The notes below the pieces were generated by a model that worked only from the letters and a program-made list of their open reading frames with translations, was not told the DNA's origin and did not search any database. Positions 27,559 through 36,081 of a stretch of 64,000 nt of DNA are shown here, piece by piece. Source of the stretch: Gracilimonas sp017641085 (GTDB taxonomy: Bacteria; Bacteroidota; Rhodothermia; Balneolales; Balneolaceae); the NCBI RefSeq assembly GCF_046115515.1, contig NZ_CP175953.1, one strand, 5' to 3'. How positions within the stretch are numbered: the first letter of the stretch is position 1; the number at the start of each line of letters is the position of its first letter. Both the position numbers and the translations under genes were made by a program.

Positions 27559-27834
27559 GTGGCGTTTACTCAGTTAGAATTTGTTCTAATTGGCAGAGAC
27601 AATCCTGTAAAGGTGGTAGGAAAGTAATTACAAGCCATCATTTATCATAACCAATATCGCCCTGAATATATTTCATTCACAATATATTTTACCTAAGAGG
27701 CTACAGAACAGGGATCTAATCATACATCTAAATTATTATAGACTATAAGAACGTAAATTAAGGTTGAATCAAGTACGTCATTTGGTTATCATCGCTTACA
27801 TTCTTTAACAGAAACATTACAATAGAGGTATAAT

Positions 27835-30800
27835 ATGTTGAAAAAGCTACTTTTCAGTACGATTATGTCCATGGTTTTTATGTCGGCAGCCTTTGCGCAA
27901 TCGACAACCATAACCGGGACAGTAACTGATGCAGAAACTGGCGATCCTCTTCCACAGGTTGCAATATACATTGTGGATTTGGCTACTGGTGCTGCTACTA
28001 ATATTGATGGCGAATATTCAATAAGTGGTGTTGAATACGGAACCTACACATTTCGTGTGAGTTCGGTAGGTTACATCACCCTTGAACAGGAAATGACCGT
28101 CAATGCAAACAATAACACATTCGATTTTGAACTGGCGCAAGATCTTCAGCTACTTGAAGATGTGGTAGTAACTGCTTTTGGTGTGAGCCGTGAGCAGAAA
28201 TCTATCGGTTATTCCGTTCAGGACGTTGACGCCGAACAACTTGCACAAGTTGACCAAAATAGCGTTGTTGGCGCTCTTGGCGGTAAAGTTGCCGGTGTTC
28301 AGGTTGTAGGAAGCCCGACTATGGGTGGATCTGAGCGTATCCGAATCCGTGGTGTTAACGGACTATCTGATGGCCAGCCACTATTCGTAGTAGATGGTAC
28401 ACCCGTTGATAACAGCTCATTCTTAGTATCAGGTGGTGGGTCTGCCCGAGGTCGTGACCTTGGTAACCTTGCATCCGATATTGACCTGAGCAGTGTTCAG
28501 AACGTTTCGGTACTTAAAGGTGCTGCGGCATCTGCACTGTACGGAAACCGTGCCGCTAATGGTGTAATTCTTATTACCACCAAAAACGGACAAATGGGCT
28601 CTGACCAACCGGTACGCATTGACTTTTCAAACAGTACACATTTTGAAAACGTGTACATCCTGCCTGATTACCAAAACCAGTACGGTGGTGGATATACGCA
28701 GGACTTCTTGCAGTACACGGATCCGGCGGATGGCCAAACCTATAATGGTTTGAACTATGCAGCCGATGAGAGCTGGGGTCCAAGAATGGATGGTACTATG
28801 TATCGCCCATGGTGGTCTTGGTTTGATCATGACTTTGACGGAGACGGACAAAGCGATTATGGAACAGAAATTCCTATGGAAGCCAACCCGGATAATGTTC
28901 GTAACTTCTACGAAACCGGTGTTCGTATTTCGAACAAGCTTTCCATCTCCGGTGGTTCAAGCAATGCAGCGTATCGTGCAGGCGTGAATCACACTAATCA
29001 AACCGGTGTGTATCCGAATTCCGATCTTGATAAAACAGCTATTAACTTCAATGGATCATTGAATCACAATAACAAGCTGACTTCAAGTATCGCATTCAAC
29101 TATGTGAACACACAAGGTAAAGGCCGACCTGCAACCGGATATTCAGCTGCTCAGGGTAACCCTGCTCAGTCTATGAATCAGTGGTTCCAGCGACAGCTGC
29201 GAATGGATTACCTGAAGCAGTACGAGCAGGATAACGGTACTAAGATGTCCTGGAATATTCGATCTAATACGAATACTCGTCCGCTTTATTGGGATAGCCC
29301 ATATTTCTCTGTTTATGAAAACGTACAGCAGGATGACCGGGATCGTGTATATGGAAACTACAATCTTTCCTATAACGTGAATGAGAACATTGAACTGCTT
29401 GGTAAATTACACCTTGACCAGTATTCATTCACTGTAGAAGATCGTATTGGAAGTGGAGGTCTTGAAGAAGACTGGTACTACATTGCTCAGCGTTCTCGCC
29501 GAGAAGTGAACTATGAGCTTGGTGCTCGCTTCAACCAGGACTTTGAAGATATTTCTGTTTCCGGTTATTTAGGAAGTAATATTCTTACGCAGGACTACAG
29601 CTCTGTAATCCAGCAAACTGTTGGTGGTCTTTCCACTCCAAACTTCTTTAACATTGATGCTTCGGTTAACCGACCGGATGTAACCAGCTATAAAGAGCAG
29701 AAAGAAGTTCGCAGTTTATTTGGTACAGCTACACTTGGTTTCAGAGACTTTATTTATGTTGAAGGTTCTCTGAGAAATGACTGGTCTTCTGCACTGCCTG
29801 AAGACAATAACTCATATCTGTACTATGGACTTTCAGGAAGTTTAATCTTCACTGAATTTGATCTGTTCGACAATCAGGATATCCTGAGCTTTGGTAAGCT
29901 GAGAGCTTCTATTGCACAGGTAGGTAGTGATCTGGATCCTTACCGAATCCTGCAGACATTCAATAGTGCTACTCCATACGGAAGTCAGCCTACACAGTCT
30001 ATCCCGAATGTGCTTTCTAACCCTGACTTGAAGCCGGCGATTTCTTCCGACTACGAGTTTGGTGTTGACTTGCGCTTCTTTAACGGGAGACTGCGCACAG
30101 ACGTTAACTATTACAACTCTGTACGTGAAGATGAAATCATTCAGCTGGATGCACCCGGATCAAGTGGATATAACGCCACCTTGGTTAACGCCGGTGAATT
30201 TGAAACTACCGGTTGGGAAGTTGCTGTTGGAACCACTCCAATTGAGTCCAGAGATCTGTCTGTTGATATGACCGTTAACTGGTCAGCAAGTACATCCCGT
30301 GTTGTTAAACTTGCTGAAGGTATTGATACCCGACTGCTTGAAAGTGCATTCTTCGGTCTTCAGTTATATGCTGAAGAAGGCAAAGAGTGGGGTAGAGCCA
30401 TTACTTCCGGTGGATACGGTGGAACACTCCGTCATGAGAACGGTAAGCCAATCGTTAATGCTTCCGGAACTGCTTATGAGCTGGAAACCAACAAAGACTT
30501 AGGAAATATTCTTCCTGATTGGAATGGTGGTTTCGACCTTGATGTAAACTACAAGAACTTCTCATTAGGAGCTTTTGTACAATTCCAGAAAGGCGGAAAA
30601 TTCTATTCTATCTCAAGAATGTTCGGTGCTTACTCCGGTCTGACCCAGGAAACTGTTGGAAACAACAATTTGGGTAACCCTGTACGTGATCCGGTTCTTG
30701 ACGCTAATGGAAATGAAGTGGTTTCCGTACCTGTAGGAAGTGCAAACTCTGCTTCAGGTGGTATGCTTCTGGAAGGAGTTGACTCCAATGGTAATGAGGT

Positions 30801-31116
30801 TGCTTATCTTGTAGATGCGCCAACTTACTGGCTGAACAAGTTCTTCAACAAAGAAGAATGGCTGGAAGATGCAAGCTACATTAAGCTTAGAGAAGTATCT
30901 CTAACGTACAACATTCCTGTTAGTACCATTGAGCGACTGCCTCTGTCTCGTGCAAGCGTTTCGCTTGTAGCTATGAATCCATTATTAATCTATTCAAGCG
31001 TTACCGGTGTTGATCCGTCAGCTATCCAGAACAACGCAAATGGATTTGGATTCTGGGAAGGTGGAACCATACCGGGAACACGCTCCTTCGGATTTAATAT
31101 CAACGTAGGATTTTAA
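27835..31116 (+). CDS. SusC/RagA family TonB-linked outer-membrane protein (intact)
   Basis: A 1093-residue SusC-like receptor, intact. Signal peptide (AAFAQ), CarboxypepD_reg-like domain (TGTVTDAETGDPLPQVAIYI), SusC plug with GALGGKVAGVQV, RIRIRGVNGLSDGQPLFVVDG and SVLKGAAASALYG, then a large barrel ending in SFGFNINVGF; a terminal aromatic residue is the usual signal for outer-membrane insertion. It pairs with the SusD-like gene 20 bp downstream. No glycoside hydrolase or peptidase lies nearby, so the substrate cannot be guessed. Confidence 0.95.
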   Translation: MLKKLLFSTIMSMVFMSAAFAQSTTITGTVTDAETGDPLPQVAIYIVDLATGAATNIDGEYSISGVEYGTYTFRVSSVGYITLEQEMTVNANNNTFDFELAQDLQLLEDVVVTAFGVSREQKSIGYSVQDVDAEQLAQVDQNSVVGALGGKVAGVQVVGSPTMGGSERIRIRGVNGLSDGQPLFVVDGTPVDNSSFLVSGGGSARGRDLGNLASDIDLSSVQNVSVLKGAAASALYGNRAANGVILITTKNGQMGSDQPVRIDFSNSTHFENVYILPDYQNQYGGGYTQDFLQYTDPADGQTYNGLNYAADESWGPRMDGTMYRPWWSWFDHDFDGDGQSDYGTEIPMEANPDNVRNFYETGVRISNKLSISGGSSNAAYRAGVNHTNQTGVYPNSDLDKTAINFNGSLNHNNKLTSSIAFNYVNTQGKGRPATGYSAAQGNPAQSMNQWFQRQLRMDYLKQYEQDNGTKMSWNIRSNTNTRPLYWDSPYFSVYENVQQDDRDRVYGNYNLSYNVNENIELLGKLHLDQYSFTVEDRIGSGGLEEDWYYIAQRSRREVNYELGARFNQDFEDISVSGYLGSNILTQDYSSVIQQTVGGLSTPNFFNIDASVNRPDVTSYKEQKEVRSLFGTATLGFRDFIYVEGSLRNDWSSALPEDNNSYLYYGLSGSLIFTEFDLFDNQDILSFGKLRASIAQVGSDLDPYRILQTFNSATPYGSQPTQSIPNVLSNPDLKPAISSDYEFGVDLRFFNGRLRTDVNYYNSVREDEIIQLDAPGSSGYNATLVNAGEFETTGWEVAVGTTPIESRDLSVDMTVNWSASTSRVVKLAEGIDTRLLESAFFGLQLYAEEGKEWGRAITSGGYGGTLRHENGKPIVNASGTAYELETNKDLGNILPDWNGGFDLDVNYKNFSLGAFVQFQKGGKFYSISRMFGAYSGLTQETVGNNNLGNPVRDPVLDANGNEVVSVPVGSANSASGGMLLEGVDSNGNEVAYLVDAPTYWLNKFFNKEEWLEDASYIKLREVSLTYNIPVSTIERLPLSRASVSLVAMNPLLIYSSVTGVDPSAIQNNANGFGFWEGGTIPGTRSFGFNINVGF

Positions 31117-31136
31117 ATCATAGGAGATAGATTATT

Positions 31137-32615
31137 ATGAACTTTTTAAATAAAAATTATATGAAAGCCGTAAAAAGCATAGTTCTTGTTACATTAGTGA
31201 CCGTTCTATTTGCGAGCTGTGATGATTTTGGAAACATTAATACGGATCCAAACAACCCATCACAGGTAAGAACTGAGTTATTGCTTACGAATGCTCAGAA
31301 AAGCATGGATAGTAAGGTTGGCGCCGTAATGGGAACTCTTTGGGTGCAGTATATTGGGGAAACTCAGTACACTGACGACCAGGAGTACCGTAACGTGAAC
31401 GCCGACTTTAACGGATGGTACACAGGTCCACTACAGGATCTGCAGACCATTATTGATCTGAATTCTAACCCGGAAACAGCCGGTAGCGTACTTTCAGGTG
31501 GTAGCAATGCCAACCAGATCGCTGTAGCTCGTATTCTGAAGGCCTATTTCTACATGATGATCACTGATCGTTGGGGAATGGTTCCTTACTCTGAAGCACT
31601 TCAGGGTAGAGAAAACCTTCAGCCTGCTTACGATGCACAGGACGCTATCTACTCTGATCTTATTGCAGAGTTGAAAGCAGCGGCTGAGCAGATTGATCCG
31701 AATTCCGCAGCTGTTGTGGGAGATATCATCTTTGAAGGTGATATGGATCAGTGGGCAGCTTTTGCAAACAGCCTTCGTGCACGTGCTGCACTGCGCCTGT
31801 CTGAAGCAAATGCTTCTTTAGGCTCTACAGAATTCGCAGATGCCGTTAGTGATGGCATTATTCAGGAAGATGTTATGTATCCGTATTTATCCAATGCGGA
31901 TAACGAAAACCCATGGTACAGTCGGTTCCGTACTCGAACTGACTATGCTATCCATAAAACGATAGCGGATACCATGAAATCCCTGAATGACTACCGAATC
32001 CTGGTATATGCAAACCCTGCTCCGGATGAAGACAACGGAGACAGTGAAGTGACCTTTGATGAAATTGAAGGAATACCTTTCTTGCAGAATGCTGGTAACC
32101 TTCCGAACTCGGCGATTTCATTCCCGGGATCGGCCATAGGAGCCGGTGGACCCGGAGTTGGGCAGCAGGACGCTCCACTTCCAATTATCACCGTAGCTGA
32201 AATGGAGTTTGCGCAAGCAGAAGCCGTTGAGCGTGGTTGGATTACCGGAGTAGCTGCAGATCATTACAATGCAGGTATCGAAGCTTCCTGGAATCAATGG
32301 GGCGTATTCGATCAAGCTAATTTCAATGCTTATCTTGCAAATCCTGAAGTTGCTTACAGTTCTACAACTTGGGAAGAGCAGATTGGCTACCAGAAATGGC
32401 TGGCATTGTTTCCAAACGGCTACGAAGCATGGTCTGAATGGAGACGCTTAGGTTATCCTGATTTAGAGCCAAACGAGTGGGGGGTATTGAATCAAATACC
32501 TGTACGTTTTACGTACCCAACTTCTGAGGCGACTAACAATACGGAGAACTACAACGCTGCTGTTGATGCTCAGGGACCTGATTCACCACTTACTAACGTA
32601 TGGTGGGATCAATAA
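31137..32615 (+). CDS. SusD/RagB family lipoprotein (SusD-like_2 type)
   Basis: A 492-residue surface lipoprotein pairing with the upstream SusC. Lipobox LFASC at about residues 24-28, followed by DDFGNINTDPNNPSQV, the usual opening of the SusD-like_2 branch. The segment AVARILKAYFYMMITDRWGMVPYSEAL is diagnostic, and the C-terminal part contains EQIGYQKWLALFPNGYEAWSEWRR. The start at 31137 has AGGAGA upstream; a second ATG at 31161 is possible and would shorten only the signal peptide. A terminator follows the stop. Confidence 0.93.
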   Translation: MNFLNKNYMKAVKSIVLVTLVTVLFASCDDFGNINTDPNNPSQVRTELLLTNAQKSMDSKVGAVMGTLWVQYIGETQYTDDQEYRNVNADFNGWYTGPLQDLQTIIDLNSNPETAGSVLSGGSNANQIAVARILKAYFYMMITDRWGMVPYSEALQGRENLQPAYDAQDAIYSDLIAELKAAAEQIDPNSAAVVGDIIFEGDMDQWAAFANSLRARAALRLSEANASLGSTEFADAVSDGIIQEDVMYPYLSNADNENPWYSRFRTRTDYAIHKTIADTMKSLNDYRILVYANPAPDEDNGDSEVTFDEIEGIPFLQNAGNLPNSAISFPGSAIGAGGPGVGQQDAPLPIITVAEMEFAQAEAVERGWITGVAADHYNAGIEASWNQWGVFDQANFNAYLANPEVAYSSTTWEEQIGYQKWLALFPNGYEAWSEWRRLGYPDLEPNEWGVLNQIPVRFTYPTSEATNNTENYNAAVDAQGPDSPLTNVWWDQ

Positions 32616-32651
32616 GCCTTAGCTAATCAATTCATTCAATTGATATTTAAG

Positions 32652-32682
32652 AGCTGCTCTCTAACGAGGGCAGCTTTTTTTT
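32652..32682 (+). terminator. Terminator of the susC2/susD2 operon
   Basis: AGCTGCTCTC-TAAC-GAGGGCAGCT stem (one T-G mismatch) with a run of eight T. Confidence 0.92.
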
Positions 32683-33104
32683 ATGCCTTGTATTCTTACC
32701 TGATGTACTTACTATTGTAAGCTATATTCATCTCGAATTCGGGGTATTAATAATTTAGAAAAGGATATCGTTGTTAAGTTGAAAACAGAGAGGCAATAAA
32801 GAAGGAATCGTTTACTGCAATCAGGTATTCACTCTGTTGTAATCTCTCAATGGGATTCATGGAAAATCTTCACGGCCCTACTTTGCCCAAGTGGTTACAA
32901 CCTGTCCTGTCATCCCATCGAACTCTGTCCTTAGTCAAAGACAGGTCAGGGATCCGAATCGTTAAAATGGATATATCCTTATTTTCAATTCTTGTCTTCT
33001 AGGATGTGGTGAACGACTCGCTTATTCACCGGAATAGGTTCCGGCATTCGCTAATATTTTTACTACCACTAGAGTTTACATCTGCCTGAGTATAATATAG
33101 AGTG
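32683..33104. other. Gene-free stretch between susD2 and GWxTD copy 3
   Basis: 422 bp without a credible ORF. It holds a decayed palindromic element (32912-32953: outer arms ATCCC/GGGAT, inner arms CTGTC/GACAG, containing GAACTC and GTCAGGGATC) akin to the repeat at 25995, and a perfect small hairpin CCGGAA-TAGG-TTCCGG at 33029-33044. Neither has a T tract typical of a terminator. Confidence 0.5.
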
Positions 33105-34526
33105 TCAAATATTTGAGTTGATAATACTACCTGACAACCAGAGTTGTTTTACTCTGTACTCTATTTGAAAATAGGTGTTATCTCGTTGAAGTATGTAGTG
33201 GTCGAAAGGATAGAAATCGGATTTTGATTTGCTCCGTTTGAAATAAAACGTGTATTCCGGTAAGCTCGCATTATAGTTGTAAGACCACTGAATCTCATTT
33301 AAGCTTCGATTCTGGTAAAGCGGTGGGCCAAGTAGGATATAAACCATACCCATATCTGTTTTCCAGCCTTCTTTAAAATTAGAAAAAAGCTTGTTAGCCT
33401 CTTCCACTCGCTGATAGTAAAGAGAGATTATATTTCTGGCGAGGGCTGAATTCTGAATATTACTTAGCCAGAATCGGTCGATTGCTGCCTTCAAAGAGTC
33501 GGAGTTTTCGATGGCCATCAGTTCTTCGTACTCCTTGTCCGGCATCAGGTAGATGAGTGGAGCAGCAAGTTCTTCTGCCGATTTAACGGATGGATAGTTG
33601 TTACTTTTAATGGAGAAGTCCCGGGCTTTGTACAGGGTTTCCTTATCGTTTAGGTTTGGGCTTACTTCAAACCGATAATTGCCCCTTGGAAGATTCTCAA
33701 AAGCAAACTCAATAGTCACATTGCCGGGCTGGCTAAGCTGGCGTTGAGTGCTTTGTATAACTTCGAAGTCACGATAGTCAATGCCTTTATATTTAATGCT
33801 CGAAGAAGATCTGTTCACAAAGCTCATGGGGGAGGAGTAGGAACTGTCTGAGCGGAATTTAATTAACCGGGCCTGTAGAGTAACAGGATCGGAGGTGGAA
33901 TTGAATAACTGAAATTCAAATTTAAGGCTGTCGGCGGCAAGGCTTACATCGTAAGTCGTAACCGGGAAAAAGTTATTATTGAGCTCTTCCGCTTTAGCAA
34001 AAATCCGGATATTGGTAATATTCGTTACTTCTTCTTCTAAATCCGGCAGGTTTACTTCATCACTTCTTATGGTGGTTTTACCGGTGGCCTGATCAGTAGC
34101 TGCTACGGTTACGGCGTAATTGCCCGGGGATACATTAAACTCTTTGTTAAACAGGTAAATGTCGTCTTCAAAACCGCTGGTTGATAAGGATCGATCCAAT
34201 TTGATGGGGTAGTTAAAAGACTCAGCCTTATTTTGGTCTGTGTTTCTAATCTCAATTTCAATGCTCACTTTAGCCTGTAAGTTGTCTTCGTCTTTTTTGA
34301 ATACCAGGCTGTTTTTGGGGATACTTCCTGAAACCAATAATTTAAGTTGTTGACTGGAACTGATTACTCCGGCTATTTCAGTTCTCAATTCAGGGTGGCC
34401 GGGTTGGTATGCATAATCAGACCCTCGTTTAACATCTTCTATATAAGAACTGTTACAACCTGAAATCAGAAGTAGTAAACCTATGAGGGAAAGGGAGTAA
34501 AAAAAATCTCTGGGTAGTAATTTCAT
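33105..34526 (-). CDS. GWxTD domain lipoprotein, copy 3
   Basis: A 473-residue third paralogue: signal peptide with lipobox LISGC, then YIEDVKRGSDYAYQPGHPELR, beta domains, AIDRFWLSNIQNSALARNII, and the motif EGWKTDMGMVYILLGPPLY. It is closer to copy 2 than to copy 1 in length and in the middle region. It is transcribed away from pyk, with about 100 bp between the two starts. The three copies are separated by the susC/susD loci, not in tandem. Confidence 0.85.
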   Translation of the reverse strand: MKLLPRDFFYSLSLIGLLLLISGCNSSYIEDVKRGSDYAYQPGHPELRTEIAGVISSSQQLKLLVSGSIPKNSLVFKKDEDNLQAKVSIEIEIRNTDQNKAESFNYPIKLDRSLSTSGFEDDIYLFNKEFNVSPGNYAVTVAATDQATGKTTIRSDEVNLPDLEEEVTNITNIRIFAKAEELNNNFFPVTTYDVSLAADSLKFEFQLFNSTSDPVTLQARLIKFRSDSSYSSPMSFVNRSSSSIKYKGIDYRDFEVIQSTQRQLSQPGNVTIEFAFENLPRGNYRFEVSPNLNDKETLYKARDFSIKSNNYPSVKSAEELAAPLIYLMPDKEYEELMAIENSDSLKAAIDRFWLSNIQNSALARNIISLYYQRVEEANKLFSNFKEGWKTDMGMVYILLGPPLYQNRSLNEIQWSYNYNASLPEYTFYFKRSKSKSDFYPFDHYILQRDNTYFQIEYRVKQLWLSGSIINSNI

Positions 34527-34625
34527 GGTGAGGCCTCTTTTTTAAAAAACAATTCACAATGATTGTAACATTTAACCTATCTTAACTATGTTAAAACACT
34601 TGCTCACTTTAAATAAACACTCTAT

Positions 34626-36059
34626 ATGATATCTGCAAGGCGCCGAACAAAAATTGTATGTACTATTGGCCCCAGCTGTAATACTCTTAACAAGATAGAA
34701 GAACTTTTATTACACGGTATGAACGTCGCCCGGGTGAATTTTTCACACGGCACCCATGAAGATCATGCCAAAGTGATTAAACATATCCGGAAAACAGCTA
34801 AGAAATATGAATACAGCGTTCCGGTTTTAATGGATTTGCAAGGCCCGAAAATCAGAGTCGGCCAGATGAAAAATGGTGGGGTTGAATTGGAAACCGGCTC
34901 TATCGTGAAAATTACCGGAGAAGATGTAACCGGAGACAGTTCCGTAATCCCCATCGATTATAAAAACCTGCTGCACGAAGCCGAAGTCGGTAATTCCATT
35001 CTTCTTGATGACGGCCTGCTTGAATTTAAGGTGATCGAGAAAAAGCCGGATTCCCTGCAGGCAAAGGTGGTAATTGGTGGCGAGCTGAAATCCCGAAAAG
35101 GTGTAAACCTACCGAATGTGAGGATTTCAATCCCGTCCTTAACAGAAAAAGACCTTAAGGACCTGGAATTCGGGATTAAGCAGGATGTGGACCTGATCGC
35201 CCTTTCGTTTGTTAGATCAGCGAAAGATGTGCGGGATATAATTTCCCGAGTGAGAGCTGCGGGAAGCCAGGCAGCTATTATTGCAAAAATTGAAAAACCG
35301 GAAGCTCTGGATGTAATCGATGAGATTATTGAGGAAGCAGATGGCATCATGGTAGCCCGTGGCGACTTGGGAATCGAGATACCTACAGAGCAGGTTCCCA
35401 TCGTTCAGAAAATGATTATCGAGAAATGCCGGATGGCCGGTAAGCCGGTAATTACGGCTACACAAATGCTGGATTCAATGATCAATAATCCACGCCCAAC
35501 TCGTGCTGAGAGTTCAGATGTTGCCAATGCGGTACTGGATGGAACCGACGCCGTAATGCTTTCCGGAGAAACAGCAGCCGGTAAATACCCGATGGAAGCT
35601 GTGAATGTGATGGACCGAATTTGCCGCTCGGTGGAGGAGAAGCGTCCGCAAATATATAATAGCCTGGGCTATCGAAAACCGGAATGGAAAGAAAAACAGA
35701 TTATAGAATCTTTGGCTTATTCCTGTGTTACCATTGCTGACAATGTAGAGGCCAAGGCTATTAGTACTATTACCCATTCAGGGAATACGGCACGGAGAAT
35801 AGCCAAGTTCCGTCCCAAAGTACCCATTGTAGCTTTTACCGAGAGTAAAAAGGTGCGCAGGCAACTCAACCTTGTTTGGGGAGTTTACTCAGTACGCCTG
35901 GACGAACTTTTTGATACCGACAGAAGCGTTCGGATGATGGAAAATTACCTCCACGAAAATGGAATGGTTAAAAATGGTGACCGGGTGATTGTAGCTACTG
36001 GCATGCCTATTGCCAAACGTGGCCGCACGAATATGATCAAAGTAAGTACGATTGAATAA
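34626..36059 (+). CDS. pyk: Pyruvate kinase
   Basis: A 477-residue glycolytic enzyme converting phosphoenolpyruvate and ADP to pyruvate and ATP. It has RRRTKIVCTIGPSC at the N-terminus, MNVARVNFSHGTHEDH, VPVLMDLQGPKIRVG, IIAKIEKPEALDVIDEI with the catalytic Lys, MVARGDLGIEIP, PVITATQMLDSMI and a C-terminal regulatory domain. The usual length of the family. It is followed 22 bp later by the TPR lipoprotein gene, probably in one transcript. Confidence 0.97.
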   Translation: MISARRRTKIVCTIGPSCNTLNKIEELLLHGMNVARVNFSHGTHEDHAKVIKHIRKTAKKYEYSVPVLMDLQGPKIRVGQMKNGGVELETGSIVKITGEDVTGDSSVIPIDYKNLLHEAEVGNSILLDDGLLEFKVIEKKPDSLQAKVVIGGELKSRKGVNLPNVRISIPSLTEKDLKDLEFGIKQDVDLIALSFVRSAKDVRDIISRVRAAGSQAAIIAKIEKPEALDVIDEIIEEADGIMVARGDLGIEIPTEQVPIVQKMIIEKCRMAGKPVITATQMLDSMINNPRPTRAESSDVANAVLDGTDAVMLSGETAAGKYPMEAVNVMDRICRSVEEKRPQIYNSLGYRKPEWKEKQIIESLAYSCVTIADNVEAKAISTITHSGNTARRIAKFRPKVPIVAFTESKKVRRQLNLVWGVYSVRLDELFDTDRSVRMMENYLHENGMVKNGDRVIVATGMPIAKRGRTNMIKVSTIE

Positions 36060-36081
36060 AGCAGTGCGTTAAAGCAACAAC

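Noticed and set aside
33029..33044. Terminator for GWxTD copy 3
   Set aside because: A perfect hairpin but without a T run on either side; recorded only as a small palindrome.
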